This document shows positions 9,401 through 18,824 of a stretch of DNA of 64,000 nt, piece after piece; the stretch's first letter is position 1; each line of letters opens with the position of its first letter. Under the pieces are notes generated by a model, which searched no databases, was not told the origin of the DNA, and worked only from the letters and a program-made list of their open reading frames with translations. The DNA lies in NCBI RefSeq assembly GCF_001457475.1, contig NZ_LN831029.1, positions 6,448,001-6,512,000 on the forward strand, given 5' to 3'. The DNA comes from Achromobacter xylosoxidans. Lineage in GTDB: Bacteria; Pseudomonadota; Gammaproteobacteria; Burkholderiales; Burkholderiaceae_B. The position numbers and the translations under genes were made by a program.

Positions 9401-9522
9401 TCGTCGTTGCGGTTGGCGCGCGGGTCATGCGAGTGACCTTCGCGCAGCTCGAACCACATTGCATTGAGGATGGCGAACGCACACGCCAATCCCAGGCCGA
9501 GTACCCATGAGAAATACCACAT
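9397..9522 (-). CDS. cydX: Cytochrome bd oxidase small subunit CydX
   Basis: A 41-residue ORF reading MWYFSWVLGLGLACAFAILN then AMWFELREGH, followed by a polar tail. It matches the CydX/YbgT family: a single transmembrane helix starting MWYFSW and a conserved acidic residue after AMW. CydX stabilises the haem b595/d centre of cytochrome bd. It has a good ribosome site (AAGGAG, 8 bp before ATG), lies 15 bp after cydB and overlaps cydD by 4 bp. It is easily missed because of its length. Confidence 0.93.
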   Translation of the reverse strand: MWYFSWVLGLGLACAFAILNAMWFELREGHSHDPRANRNDE

Positions 9523-9537
9523 GGTGCAAACTCCTTG

Positions 9538-10689
9538 TCAGTATGAGTTGGGCGTGTCGCCCACGGATGCGTGGGTCACCTTGCCCCGCATCACGCGGTA
9601 CACCCAGGCGGTGTAGAGCGTCACGATGGGCAGGAAGATGACGACGGCGATCACCATGATCCACAACGTCATGTGGCTGGAGGAGGCGTCCCAGACCGTC
9701 AGGCCCGCCTTCGGGTTGCTGGACGAGGGCATCAGGAACGGGAACAGCGAAAAGCCGACTGTCAGGATGATCCCGGCGATCGATACCGCCGAGGCCAGGA
9801 ACGACAGCACATTGGCGCGCAGCGTCAACAGCAGCAGCACCAGCACGGCGCCGGCCACGCCCAACGCCGGCGCGATCCACATCAGCGGCCACTTGGCGTA
9901 GTTGGCCATCCAGGCGCCCGGCGCCACGGCGACCGTCTTGAGCATGGGGTCCGACGGCCCTTGCAGGTCGACAGTGCTGGTGATCGCATGGCCGCCCAGC
10001 TTGGCCACCCAGAAGCCGCCCGCGACGAACAGCGCCAGCGTCAGCAGCGCGCACAGGCGGCCCCAGTTACGGGCCCGCGACGACACCGGGTCCTCGGTGC
10101 GCCACGCCAGCAGCACGGCGCCGTGCATGGCCAGCATCAACACGCTCAACACGCCGCACAGCAGCGCGAAGGGCGTGAACAACTGGTAGAAATGGCCCTG
10201 GTACACCATGCGCAGCGCGTTGTCGTCGAACGTGAAGGGCACGCCGAGGATGATGTTGCCCACGGCCACGCCAAACACCAGCGAGGCCACCACGCCCGAG
10301 AAGCACAGCACGCCGTCCCAACTGTTGCGCCAGCGCGTGCCTTCCATCTTGCTGCGGTACTTGAAACCGACCGGACGCAGGATCAGCGCGATCAGCGCCA
10401 GCATCATCGCCAGGTAGAAGCCCGAGAACGAAGCGGCATACAACAGCGGCCAGGCGGCGAAAATGGCGCCGCCCGCGGTGATCAGCCACACCTGGTTGCC
10501 TTCCCACACGGGGCCGACCACGTTGATCACCACGCGGCGTTCGGCATCGGTCTTGGCGACCACCGGCAACAGCGCGGCCACGCCCAGGTCGAAGCCGTCC
10601 ATGACGGCAAAGCCGATCAGCAGCGCGCCCAGCAGCACCCACCAGACCACCCGCAAGGTGGCGTAGTCGAAAGGAATAAGGGTATCCAT
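9538..10689 (-). CDS. cydB: Cytochrome bd ubiquinol oxidase subunit II
   Basis: 383-residue integral membrane subunit of the high-affinity, non-proton-pumping quinol oxidase. The N terminus LRVVWWVLLGALLIGFAVMD with GFDLGVAALLP is the family signature. Many hydrophobic helices follow, including WEGNQVWLITAGGAIFAAWP. Its start lies 13 bp after the cydA stop behind a GGGGAGAG ribosome site. The length is in the normal range (about 380). Confidence 0.96.
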   Translation of the reverse strand: MDTLIPFDYATLRVVWWVLLGALLIGFAVMDGFDLGVAALLPVVAKTDAERRVVINVVGPVWEGNQVWLITAGGAIFAAWPLLYAASFSGFYLAMMLALIALILRPVGFKYRSKMEGTRWRNSWDGVLCFSGVVASLVFGVAVGNIILGVPFTFDDNALRMVYQGHFYQLFTPFALLCGVLSVLMLAMHGAVLLAWRTEDPVSSRARNWGRLCALLTLALFVAGGFWVAKLGGHAITSTVDLQGPSDPMLKTVAVAPGAWMANYAKWPLMWIAPALGVAGAVLVLLLLTLRANVLSFLASAVSIAGIILTVGFSLFPFLMPSSSNPKAGLTVWDASSSHMTLWIMVIAVVIFLPIVTLYTAWVYRVMRGKVTHASVGDTPNSY

Positions 10690-10702
10690 TGTTTCTCTCC
10701 CC

Positions 10703-12277
10703 TTAAGCGCGCACGGCGGCGTGGACGGGATCGGCGGCGGCGCTGGCCGGGGCCGGCGCGTCGGACTTCGGGCCCTTGCGCACGGCGTGCAGCATGACCT
10801 TCACGCCAATGATCAGCAGCGCGGTGTACAGCACCAGGAAGATCGTGAGACTGATGGCCAGGTCGGCGATGGTCAGGCCCGATGCCGCGTAGTACGTCGG
10901 CAGCACGCCTTCGATCACCCACGGCTGGCGGCCATACTCGGCCACGAACCAGCCGCTCTCGATGGCGACCCAGGGCAGGGGCAGGCTCCACAGCGCCACC
11001 TTCAGCAGGCCGCGACGGCTGTCCAGGCGGCCGCGCGAGGCCAGCCAGAACGCCACGCCGAAGAACAGGATCAGGTACATGCCCACGGCCACCATGATGC
11101 GGAACGCCCAGAACAGCGGCGCCACGTTCGGCACGGTATCCACCGCGGCCTTCTTGATGTCTTCCTCGGTGACCTTGCTCATGTCTGGCTGGTAGCGCTT
11201 GACCAGCAGCGCGTAGCCGAGATCGGGCCAGGTGCGGTCGAACACCATGCGCGCGTCGACGTCCTTGGGATTGGCGCGTATCTTCTGCAGCGCATCGTAC
11301 GCCACCATGCCGTCGCGGATGCGGTTCTCGGCACGCAGGATCAGGTCGTTGATGCCCAGCAGCGGCGTCGTCAGCGAACGCGTGCCGATGATGCCCATGA
11401 CGTAGGGGATCTCGATGGCGAAGTCGTTCTTGCGTTCGGCCTGGTTGGGCAGCGCGATCAGGTTGAAGGACGCGGGCGCCGGCTCGGTGTGCCACATGGA
11501 TTCCATGGCCGCGATCTTCATCTTCTGGTGCTCGGTGGTGAGATAACCGCTTTCGTCACCCAGCACCACCACCGACAGCGCAGAAGCCAGGCCGAAGCTG
11601 GCGGCCACCGCCATCGAGCGCTTGGCCAGGTCGGTGTGGCGGCCCTTGAGCAGGTACCAGGCGCTGATCGCCATGACGAACATGGCGCCCGCGACGTAGC
11701 CCGCGCTGACGGTGTGCACGAACTTGGCCTGCGCCACCGGGTTGAAGATCACCGCGGCGAAGTCGGTCATTTCCATGCGCATGGTGTCGGGGTTGAACAC
11801 CGCGCCCACCGGGTTCTGCATCCAGCCGTTGGCGATCAGGATCCACAGCGCCGAGAAGTTGGTGCCGAACGCCACCAGCCAGGTCACCACCAGGTGGCTG
11901 ACCTTGGACATGCGGTTCCAGCCGAAGAAGAACAGGCCGACGAAGGTGGCTTCCAGGAAGAAGGCCATCAGCCCTTCGAGCGCCAGCGGCGCGCCGAAGA
12001 TGTCGCCCACGTAGTGGCTGTAGTACGACCAGTTCATGCCGAACTGGAACTCCATGACCACGCCCGTGGCCACGCCCAGCGCGAAGTTGATGCCGAACAG
12101 GGTGCCCCAGAACATTGTCATCCGCTTCCAGATGGGGCGGCCAGTCATGACGTACACGCTCTCCATGATGGCCAGGATGAACGACAGGCCGAGCGTGAGG
12201 GGGACGAAGAGGAAGTGGTACAGCGCGGTCGCGGCAAACTGGAATCGCGACAGGTTGACGACGTCGAGATCAATCAT
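10703..12277 (-). CDS. cydA: Cytochrome bd ubiquinol oxidase subunit I
   Basis: 524-residue subunit carrying the haem centres and the quinol site; it oxidises ubiquinol and reduces oxygen to water under low oxygen. Visible features are the haem b595 ligand region (H21 in TALYHFLFVPLTLGLSF), the GRQPWVIEGVLPT segment after the Q-loop, and a long Q-loop like the E. coli enzyme. The start MIDLDVVNLSRF was preferred to one 14 codons upstream because it has a GGGAG ribosome site at proper spacing and matches family N termini. First gene of cydABXDC; the upstream GbsR-type gene appears separated by a terminator. Confidence 0.96.
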   Translation of the reverse strand: MIDLDVVNLSRFQFAATALYHFLFVPLTLGLSFILAIMESVYVMTGRPIWKRMTMFWGTLFGINFALGVATGVVMEFQFGMNWSYYSHYVGDIFGAPLALEGLMAFFLEATFVGLFFFGWNRMSKVSHLVVTWLVAFGTNFSALWILIANGWMQNPVGAVFNPDTMRMEMTDFAAVIFNPVAQAKFVHTVSAGYVAGAMFVMAISAWYLLKGRHTDLAKRSMAVAASFGLASALSVVVLGDESGYLTTEHQKMKIAAMESMWHTEPAPASFNLIALPNQAERKNDFAIEIPYVMGIIGTRSLTTPLLGINDLILRAENRIRDGMVAYDALQKIRANPKDVDARMVFDRTWPDLGYALLVKRYQPDMSKVTEEDIKKAAVDTVPNVAPLFWAFRIMVAVGMYLILFFGVAFWLASRGRLDSRRGLLKVALWSLPLPWVAIESGWFVAEYGRQPWVIEGVLPTYYAASGLTIADLAISLTIFLVLYTALLIIGVKVMLHAVRKGPKSDAPAPASAAADPVHAAVRA

Positions 12278-12383
12278 TGAGGCGCTCCCTTGCAGGTGAG
12301 TAGCCACAGCAACCGGCATGGTTCCCAGGCCGACTCTGGCGCCATGATAAGGGCGTTGTATACAGCTTCATAGAGGTTTCCTG

Positions 12384-12420
12384 AAAAAAACGGGGCAGAT
12401 CAAAAATCAACCCTTGCCCC
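12384..12420 (-). terminator. Probable terminator between the GbsR-type gene and cydA
   Basis: On the minus strand, GGGGCA (12420-12415) pairs with TGCCCC (12397-12392) and is followed by GTTTTTTT. The loop is long (17 nt) and overlaps the regulator stop codon at 12407. If it works, cydA relies on its own promoter in 12278-12383, where the minus strand reads TTGTATAC and other AT-rich stretches. Confidence 0.55.
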
Positions 12421-12952
12421 GCAACTTGCCGGCGAAGCCCAGCACTTTCTGCACCTTCGAACCCAGTTTCATCAGGTTCTGCAGTGTCTCCGGCGGCAGA
12501 CGTTGAACCTCATCGAACCATCCGGTGGACAGTTCGATGAGCTCCAGCATTTCGGTCATGCGCTGCTGGGCGTAGGCGCCATCGGGCCCGCTCGGGGGCT
12601 CGAGCAGCGTGTCGCGCAGCAGGGTCAGGGTGGGATCGATCTCGCGCTTGCGCTTTTCTTCCATGAGGATGCGGAAGATCTCCCACACATCCTTGGGGGT
12701 CTCGAAGTAGTCGCGGCGGTCGCCGACCTGGTGCACCAGCTTCACCAGGCGCCAGGATTGCAGCTCCTTCAGGCCCAGGCTGACGTTCGAGCGGGAAAAG
12801 CCGAGCGTTTCGGCGATGTCGTCGGCATGCAGGGGCTGGGGCGCCAGGAACAGCAAGGCGTAGATCTGGCCGACGGTGCGGTTCACGCCCCAACGGCTAC
12901 CCATTTCGCCGAAGTGCAGGACGAAACGTTCGTTTTGGGGGGTAAGCACCAT
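12407..12952 (-). CDS. GbsR/MarR-family transcriptional regulator upstream of cyd
   Basis: 181-residue winged-helix regulator. The DNA-binding region (about residues 28-90) contains PLHADDIAETLGFSRSNVSL, then GLKELQSW and a basic wing VGDRRDYFETPKD. This matches GbsR-like members of the MarR superfamily (FGEMGSRWGVNRTVGQIYA). It lies immediately upstream of, and in the same direction as, cydABXDC, so control of the bd oxidase is a reasonable inference from position, not shown by the sequence. ATG 12952 was chosen; an in-frame TTG 11 codons upstream is the alternative. Confidence 0.87.
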   Translation of the reverse strand: MVLTPQNERFVLHFGEMGSRWGVNRTVGQIYALLFLAPQPLHADDIAETLGFSRSNVSLGLKELQSWRLVKLVHQVGDRRDYFETPKDVWEIFRILMEEKRKREIDPTLTLLRDTLLEPPSGPDGAYAQQRMTEMLELIELSTGWFDEVQRLPPETLQNLMKLGSKVQKVLGFAGKLRGKG

Positions 12953-13142
12953 GAGGAATCCAGGCCGACAAATGCAACGGCGCAAACATAAATAGTTACG
13001 CCGTTTTCAGAAATTCCTGAAATTATCGAACAAACTGTGCGAAAACACAAACCACACTCCCGGTGGGGGCAAGATCGCAAGCGCAGCGTATTCAACCGCT
13101 TTCGCCGTGGATTCAATCGGCGTTTGTTGCGGCCGAACGACG

Positions 13143-13165
13143 AAAAAAAGCCACCGGCCGGTGGG
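13143..13165 (-). terminator. Rho-independent terminator after purT
   Basis: On the minus strand the palindrome CCACCGGCCGGTGG (13151-13164) is followed by CTTTTTTT. It lies about 60 bp beyond the purT stop, in the expected orientation. Confidence 0.7.
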
Positions 13166-13222
13166 GGCGGTGGCGGGAAACAACGGGAAGCCGGGCGCCA
13201 AGCGCCCGGGAAAGCGGGAAGG

Positions 13223-14440
13223 TCAGCCGGCCTTGACGGTCACGGCGGCGGAAACGCGCTTGGCCTTGGCACGGGCCGCCGCGACGTCGCCCGCCACGGC
13301 CAGGCCCACGCCCATGCGGCGCTTGACGAAGGATTCGGGTTTGCCGAACAGGCGGATGTCGGTGCCGGGCTCGGCCAGGGCCTGCGCCACGTTGTGGAAC
13401 GACACGGCCTGGGCGTCGACACCGCCATAGATGACGCTGCTGGCGCCGGGCTGGCGCAGCGAGGTGTCCACCGGCAGCCCCAGCAGGGCCCGGGCGTGCA
13501 GCTCGAATTCGTTCTGAGCCTGGGTGATCATGGTGACCATGCCCGTATCGTGCGGCCGCGGGCTCACTTCCGAAAACCAGACCTGGTCACCGGCCACGAA
13601 AAGTTCGACACCGAAGATGCCCAGCCCGCCCAATTCCGCCGTGACCGCCGACGCGATCTCGCGGGCCCGCGCCAGCGCGGCCGGCGACATGGGATGCGGC
13701 TGCCAGCTTTCGACATAGTCGCCGTCGACCTGCTTGTGGCCGATCGGCTCGCAATAGCGGGTCTCGACCTGGCCGTCGGCGCCGCGCGCCCGGACGGTCA
13801 ACAGGGTGATCTCGTAGTCGAAGCGAATGAATCCCTCGACGATGGCGCGGCCGCCCCCGACCCGGCCGCCTTCCTGGGCGTAGCGCCAGGCGGACGCGAC
13901 CTCTTCGGGCGCCTTGATGAGGGACTGGCCCTTGCCGGACGAGGACATGACCGGCTTGATGACGCAGGGATAGCCGATGCCGCCATCGATGGCCTGGCGC
14001 AACTCGTCTTCCGTGTCGACGAAGGCATAGGGCGACGTGGGCAGGCCCAGGGTCTCGGCCGCCAGGCGGCGGATGCCCTCGCGGTTCATGGTCAGTTGCG
14101 CCGCCCGGGCGGTCGGCGTGACCCGCGCCACGCCGGCCGATTCGAGCTGCACCAGCAAATTGGTGGCAATGGCCTCGATTTCGGGGACAATAACGTGCGG
14201 CTGCTCCTGCCGGATGACCTTTTCCAGGGCTTCGGGATCCGTCATCGACACCACGTGCGCGCGATGCGCCACCTGGTGTCCGGGTGCGTCCGCATACCGG
14301 TCCACCGCAATGACTTCCACGCCCAGCCGCTGCAGGGCGATGATGACCTCTTTGCCCAGTTCGCCCGACCCGAGCAGCATGACGCGGGTGGCCAGGGGGG
14401 ACAGGGGCGTGCCGAGGACGGGACTGGGAATGCTGGACAT
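13223..14440 (-). CDS. purT: Formate-dependent phosphoribosylglycinamide formyltransferase
   Basis: ATP-grasp enzyme (GAR transformylase 2) that uses formate and ATP instead of formyl-tetrahydrofolate for the third step of purine synthesis. 405 residues. The N-terminal [20 protein letters not shown], the ATP-grasp core [16 protein letters not shown], and [14 protein letters not shown] with an SVIYGG loop near the C terminus are diagnostic. ATG 14440 fits family N termini; the frame continues far upstream through the kdsD antisense strand and is not coding there. Divergent from kdsD. Confidence 0.95.
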   Translation of the reverse strand: MSSIPSPVLGTPLSPLATRVMLLGSGELGKEVIIALQRLGVEVIAVDRYADAPGHQVAHRAHVVSMTDPEALEKVIRQEQPHVIVPEIEAIATNLLVQLESAGVARVTPTARAAQLTMNREGIRRLAAETLGLPTSPYAFVDTEDELRQAIDGGIGYPCVIKPVMSSSGKGQSLIKAPEEVASAWRYAQEGGRVGGGRAIVEGFIRFDYEITLLTVRARGADGQVETRYCEPIGHKQVDGDYVESWQPHPMSPAALARAREIASAVTAELGGLGIFGVELFVAGDQVWFSEVSPRPHDTGMVTMITQAQNEFELHARALLGLPVDTSLRQPGASSVIYGGVDAQAVSFHNVAQALAEPGTDIRLFGKPESFVKRRMGVGLAVAGDVAAARAKAKRVSAAVTVKAG

Positions 14441-14545
14441 GGAGCGGGCCTGGAAAGGAAAGAGTGATAGCCGGATGAAAGAGCCGCCAGGATGCCATAC
14501 CCCCCAGCCCGGGGCAAACCCGCAACCTGATATTAAAATCCCCTG

Positions 14546-15535
14546 ATGACCGACCATCCCACCACATCGTCCGAGACCGCGCTGGCATCTGCGCGCAGGA
14601 CGTTGCAAATCGAAAGCCAGGGCATCCTGGACCTGTCCGCCCGGCTCGACGACAGCTTCGCGCAGGTCGTCGCCATGCTGCTGGCCTGCCGCGGCCGCGT
14701 CGTGGTCAGCGGCATCGGCAAGACCGGCCATGTGGCCCGCAAGATCGCGGCGACGCTGGCCTCCACCGGCACGCCCGCCTTCTTCGTGCACGCCGCCGAG
14801 GCGGTGCACGGCGACCTGGGCATGATCACCCGCGACGACGTCCTGATCGCCATTTCGTACTCCGGCTCCGGCCAGGAATTGCTGACCATCCTGCCTGTCG
14901 CCCGCCGCATGGGCGCGGGCCTGGTCGCCATCACGGGCAATCCGCAGTCCGAACTGGCCCTGCTGGCCGATGTCCACCTGGACGCCAGCGTGGCCCAGGA
15001 AGCGTGCCCCCTGAACCTGGCGCCCACTGCCAGCACCACGGCCGCCCTGGCGCTGGGCGACGCCCTGGCGGTGGCCTGCCTCGAAGCGCGCGGCTTCGGC
15101 CCGCAGGATTTCGCCCGCTCGCATCCTGGCGGCGCCCTCGGCCGCCGCCTGCTGACCCACGTGCGCAACGTCATGCGCCAGGGCGACGCCCTGCCCGTGG
15201 TGGCCCTGGGCACGCCGGTGGCGCAGGCACTCGAGGTCATGTCCGCCAAAGGCATGGGCATGACGGTCGTATGCGACCCGCAGCGCCGCCCCGTGGGCAT
15301 CTTCACCGACGGCGACCTGCGTCGCCTGATCGCACGCTACGGCGACATCCGCAGCCTGAACGTCGAGGCCGGCATGACACGCTCGCCGCGCAGCATCAAC
15401 CCGGACGCGCTGGCCGTCGAGGCCGCGCGCCAGATGGACGAACTGCGGCTCAATCACATGCTGGTGCTGGATGCCGATGGCAGCCTGCTCGGCGCCCTGC
15501 ACATGCACGACCTGATGGCCGCCAAAGTGGTATGA
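14546..15535 (+). CDS. kdsD: Arabinose-5-phosphate isomerase
   Basis: Interconverts ribulose-5-phosphate and arabinose-5-phosphate, the first step toward Kdo of LPS. 329 residues: an N-terminal SIS sugar-isomerase domain ([32 protein letters not shown]) and two C-terminal CBS domains (from about residue 205). It heads the kdsD-kdsC-lptC-lptA-lptB run. The stop overlaps the kdsC start as ATGA. Confidence 0.95.
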   Translation: MTDHPTTSSETALASARRTLQIESQGILDLSARLDDSFAQVVAMLLACRGRVVVSGIGKTGHVARKIAATLASTGTPAFFVHAAEAVHGDLGMITRDDVLIAISYSGSGQELLTILPVARRMGAGLVAITGNPQSELALLADVHLDASVAQEACPLNLAPTASTTAALALGDALAVACLEARGFGPQDFARSHPGGALGRRLLTHVRNVMRQGDALPVVALGTPVAQALEVMSAKGMGMTVVCDPQRRPVGIFTDGDLRRLIARYGDIRSLNVEAGMTRSPRSINPDALAVEAARQMDELRLNHMLVLDADGSLLGALHMHDLMAAKVV

Positions 15536-16140
15536 CTATGACTCTTCCTCCCTCGATCACCCACCCCGCCGAAGCGCTGGTCCTGGCCCGCATCCCGCCG
15601 GGCGTGCGCGAACGCGCCGCCGCCGTGCGCCTGATGGTCTTCGACGTGGACGGCGTGCTCACCGACGGCAGCCTGTATTACGGGGAAAGCGGCGAAGTGC
15701 AGAAACGCTTCCATGCGCTGGACGGCCACGGGCTGCGCCTGCTGATGGAAGGCGGCCTGAAGGTCGCTCTGATGACCGGCCGCTCCGGCCCGATCGTGGC
15801 GCGCCGCGCCGCCGAACTGGGCATTTCCGAGATCATGCAGGGCGTGCGCGACAAGGGTGCCGCATTGGCCGAACTTGCGCAGCGCAGCGCGGTCCAACTG
15901 AACCAGACCGGCTACATGGGCGACGACATCATCGACCTGCCGGCAATGCAACGCGCGGGCTTCGCCGCCAGCGTGCCGAATGCGCCGGGCTATGTCAGCC
16001 AGGCGGCCCACTGGATCGCCACGCAACCTGGCGGCGGTGGCGCGGTCCGCGAGTGCTGCGACCTGCTGCTGGCTTCCCAGGGCCGGCTGGGCGGATTCCT
16101 GGCCGCGCCGGGGCTGCTCGGCCCGGGCGCCATCCAGTAA
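15532..16140 (+). CDS. kdsC: 3-deoxy-D-manno-octulosonate 8-phosphate phosphatase
   Basis: HAD-superfamily phosphatase releasing Kdo from Kdo-8-phosphate. 202 residues. The nucleophile motif [14 protein letters not shown] (D38, D40), the ALMTGRS motif and the late [11 protein letters not shown] motif are the KdsC pattern (type C0 cap-less tetramer). The ATG at 15532 lies inside the kdsD stop (ATGACTATG); a second ATG two codons later is possible. Coupling with kdsD keeps two consecutive Kdo steps together. Confidence 0.94.
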   Translation: MTMTLPPSITHPAEALVLARIPPGVRERAAAVRLMVFDVDGVLTDGSLYYGESGEVQKRFHALDGHGLRLLMEGGLKVALMTGRSGPIVARRAAELGISEIMQGVRDKGAALAELAQRSAVQLNQTGYMGDDIIDLPAMQRAGFAASVPNAPGYVSQAAHWIATQPGGGGAVRECCDLLLASQGRLGGFLAAPGLLGPGAIQ

Positions 16141-16170
16141 GCGCGCCCCCAACCTCGCTTCGCACACCTG

Positions 16171-16803
16171 ATGAAAGATCGTTTCCCTTCCCTGATCGCG
16201 CTGTTCCTGCTGCTGGTGCTGGTCGCCAGCACGTATTGGGCCGCCGACTACGCGCAACGGGCCATCCAGACGGATCCGCCGCGCCGCGTCACGCACGAAA
16301 TGGACGCCTGGTCGCGCAATTTCGTGATGCTGCGCACCGACCCGACCGGTCGCCCCATCAACCGGCTGGAAGGCGATTACGCCGAGCATTTCCCCGACGA
16401 CGATTCGTACCACATCACCCAACCGCGGGCCGTCGGCCAGCGCGAAGCCAGTCCCATCACCGTGGGCGTGTCCAAGACCGCCGTCATGGAGCAGGGCGGC
16501 AAGCGCATCGTCATGAATGGCGACGCCCACGTGCACCGCCAGCCCGACGCCAACAACGACGTGCTGGACGTGCGCAGCCAACAGCTGATCCTGCTGCCCG
16601 ACGAAGACGTGGTGTACACCGACCTGCCGGCCGAGGTCATCAAGGGACGCTCGCGCATGAACGGCAAGGGTATGCACTACAACAACAAGACACGCCAACT
16701 GCAGGTATCGGCCTCCACGGACGTGGAGATCGCCGGCTCGGAGAACAAGCCGCGCCGCCAGGCCGACAGCCCTGCCAACACCTCTGACCAGAAGAAACCA
16801 TGA
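16171..16803 (+). CDS. lptC: LPS export protein LptC
   Basis: Single-pass inner-membrane component of the Lpt bridge that moves LPS from LptB2FG to LptA. 210 residues, with an N-terminal transmembrane helix (about 8-27, FPSLIALFLLLVLVASTYWA). A periplasmic beta-jellyroll follows with segments ADYAQRAI and VSKTAVMEQGGKRIVMNGDA. The stop overlaps the lptA start by 4 bp. Position between kdsC and lptA matches the conserved order in other proteobacteria. Confidence 0.93.
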   Translation: MKDRFPSLIALFLLLVLVASTYWAADYAQRAIQTDPPRRVTHEMDAWSRNFVMLRTDPTGRPINRLEGDYAEHFPDDDSYHITQPRAVGQREASPITVGVSKTAVMEQGGKRIVMNGDAHVHRQPDANNDVLDVRSQQLILLPDEDVVYTDLPAEVIKGRSRMNGKGMHYNNKTRQLQVSASTDVEIAGSENKPRRQADSPANTSDQKKP

Positions 16804-17441
16804 CCGACTTCCGGATTCGCATTGCCCCCACCACGCGCCTGCTGGGCGCGGTGCTGTTGATGGCATCGGCGGTTGCGCCGGCGCTCGCCGCCGACCCCAA
16901 GCCGGCCGCCGGCGCAAGCAAGACCGCGCCCGCCGAGGAACCCACCACCACGATCCTGTCGGATACGCTGCACTACGACGACGTGAAAAAGCAGAGCGTC
17001 TTCACGGGCAACGTCAACATGACGCGCGGCCTGATGACGCTCACCTCCGACAATCTGGAAATGCGCGAAGACGCCGCGGGCAACCAGTACGGCACGGCGA
17101 CCGCCAACAAGGGCAAGGTCGTGACCATCCGCCAGGAACGTCCCGAGAACTTCGAACTGATCGAAGGCAAGGGCCTGCGCGCCGAATACGACGGCACCAA
17201 GAGCACCTTCGACCTGATCGGCCAGGCCGTGGTGGTGCGCTATGTCTGTGGCAAGCCGTTTGACACGATTCGCGGCGACCGGGTGCGTTACAACGAGAAA
17301 AGCGGCACCTACGAGGCCCAGGGCGGCCCGAACTCGTCGGCCGCCGGCGGTCGGGTGCGCTCGGTGGCCGAGCCGCGCGCCAAGTCCGATGCCGCGATCG
17401 CCGAGTGCCGCAAGCAGCAAGAATCGAAGAAGGGGCGCTGA
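16800..17441 (+). CDS. lptA: LPS export periplasmic protein LptA
   Basis: Periplasmic LPS carrier polymerising between LptC and LptD. 213 residues, with a signal peptide ending near residue 31 (APALAAD). The OstA/LptA fold includes [36 protein letters not shown] and [13 protein letters not shown]. The C-terminal tail is lysine/arginine-rich. Translationally coupled to lptC by ATGA; lptB starts 32 bp downstream. Confidence 0.93.
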   Translation: MTDFRIRIAPTTRLLGAVLLMASAVAPALAADPKPAAGASKTAPAEEPTTTILSDTLHYDDVKKQSVFTGNVNMTRGLMTLTSDNLEMREDAAGNQYGTATANKGKVVTIRQERPENFELIEGKGLRAEYDGTKSTFDLIGQAVVVRYVCGKPFDTIRGDRVRYNEKSGTYEAQGGPNSSAAGGRVRSVAEPRAKSDAAIAECRKQQESKKGR

Positions 17442-17473
17442 AGCGCCTCCCACGTTATCCACACGCAGCCACG

Positions 17474-18268
17474 ATGAACCAACCCTCTGTGCAGACTCCC
17501 GTGACCTCCGCCCCTTCGGGCGTCAAGCAGGGCAGCCTGCGCGCAACCGGCTTGCGCAAGACCTACAACGGCCGCACCGTGGTGCAGGACGTGTCCCTGT
17601 CCGTCTCCAGCGGCGAAGTGGTCGGCCTGCTCGGCCCCAACGGCGCGGGCAAGACCACCAGCTTCTACATGATCGTCGGGCTGGTGCCGGCCGACGCCGG
17701 CCGCATCGAGATCGACGGCTCGGTGATCACCGCGATGCCGATCCACAAGCGCGCCCGCATGGGGCTGTCGTACCTGCCCCAGGACGCCTCGGTGTTCCGG
17801 CGCCTGACGGTCGAGCAGAACATCCGCGCCGTGCTCGAATTGCAATTGGGGCCGGACGGCCGCACGCTGTCCACGCCCAAGATCAATGAACAGATGGAAC
17901 TGCTGCTCGAAGAGCTGCAGATCGGCCATATCCGCAGCAACGCCGCCATCTCGCTGTCGGGCGGCGAGCGCCGCCGGGTCGAAATCGCGCGCGCGCTGGC
18001 CACCAGCCCGCGCTTCATCCTTCTGGACGAGCCCTTCGCGGGCGTGGACCCGATCGCCGTGATCGAGATCCAGCGCATCGTGCGTTTCCTGAAGGGCCGC
18101 GGCATCGGCGTGCTGATCACCGACCACAACGTGCGCGAAACGCTGGGCATCTGCGACCGCGCCTACATCATCAGCGAAGGCAAGGTGCTGACCGACGGTC
18201 ACCCCGACGAAATCGTCGGCGATCCGGCCGTTCGGCGCGTCTACCTGGGCGAACACTTCCGCATGTAA
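17474..18268 (+). CDS. lptB: LPS export ABC transporter ATP-binding protein LptB
   Basis: Cytoplasmic ATPase powering LPS extraction with LptF/LptG, which are not in this window. 264 residues. Walker [10 protein letters not shown], the LptB-typical Q-loop [20 protein letters not shown], signature [15 protein letters not shown], Walker [13 protein letters not shown] and H-loop [10 protein letters not shown] are all intact. About 20 N-terminal residues precede the usual family start. In E. coli rpoN follows; here a 220-bp gap without a gene separates it from hpf. Confidence 0.95.
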   Translation: MNQPSVQTPVTSAPSGVKQGSLRATGLRKTYNGRTVVQDVSLSVSSGEVVGLLGPNGAGKTTSFYMIVGLVPADAGRIEIDGSVITAMPIHKRARMGLSYLPQDASVFRRLTVEQNIRAVLELQLGPDGRTLSTPKINEQMELLLEELQIGHIRSNAAISLSGGERRRVEIARALATSPRFILLDEPFAGVDPIAVIEIQRIVRFLKGRGIGVLITDHNVRETLGICDRAYIISEGKVLTDGHPDEIVGDPAVRRVYLGEHFRM

Positions 18269-18488
18269 CACCCCGATTGGGGAAAGTCCCAGGGTCCGCG
18301 ACGGCCCCTGGGGCACGCCCCTGGGCGGCCGCCATGAAAATGCCATGAACTTGCGCTAGGTCAGCTTGTTTTATCGGCCCGAGTCTATACACTAGTATCA
18401 AACGAACCCCTCGAACAAGGAGAACGCCTAACGACCCCACCGCGCCTTCCGCGCACCATTTTTTCCTCTTTTAGAAGGAGAGCACACT

Positions 18489-18824
18489 ATGAACCTGAGC
18501 ATCTGCGGTCGTCACCTCGACGTCACCCCGGCCATCCGGGAATATGTCATGAACAAACTGGCGCGAGTGCTGCGGCATTTCGATCACGTCATCGATACCC
18601 AGGTCATGCTCTCAGTAGAGCCCCTGCGGCACAGAGCCGAAATCACCATGCGTCTTAGTGGCAAGGACATTCATTGTGAAGCAACCGATGAAAACCTCTA
18701 CGCCGCGATCGACCTTCTTGCTGACAAAGTCGACCGTCAGGTCATCAAGCACAAGGACAAGGTACGAAGCCACTCGGCAGAGTCCGTGAAGCGGCAAGCG
18801 GCGAGCCTCTCGCCAACCCAGTAA
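18489..18824 (+). CDS. hpf: Ribosome hibernation-promoting factor (short HPF)
   Basis: 111-residue protein of the HPF/RaiA family that binds the 30S subunit and supports 100S ribosome dimers in stationary phase. It begins MNLSICGRHLDVTPAIREYV and has the beta-alpha-beta-beta-beta-alpha layout with VDRQVIKHKDKVRSH at the end. There is no C-terminal long-HPF domain. The ribosome site AGAAGGAGAG is strong. The gap before it holds GC-rich hairpins (18286-18312) and an AT-richer stretch (TATACACTAGTATC near 18387) that could be its promoter. Confidence 0.93.
   Translation: MNLSICGRHLDVTPAIREYVMNKLARVLRHFDHVIDTQVMLSVEPLRHRAEITMRLSGKDIHCEATDENLYAAIDLLADKVDRQVIKHKDKVRSHSAESVKRQAASLSPTQ

Noticed and set aside
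5992..9482. Very long open frames on the strand opposite to cydC/cydD (for example 5994-7649 and 7622-9436)
   Set aside because: They are rich in Arg, Gln, His and Gly, show no family motif, and mirror strong cydCD coding on the other strand; this is an effect of high GC content.
12278..12420. Fnr/Anr box (TTGAT-N4-ATCAA) controlling cydA
   Set aside because: The minus strand has TTGATTTTTGATC at the GbsR-type stop, but the spacing and second half-site do not match the consensus, and it lies inside the probable terminator.
14445..15508. Apparent 761-residue reading frame extending purT upstream through 15508
   Set aside because: The extension is antisense to kdsD and lacks purT similarity; the real start is ATG 14440.
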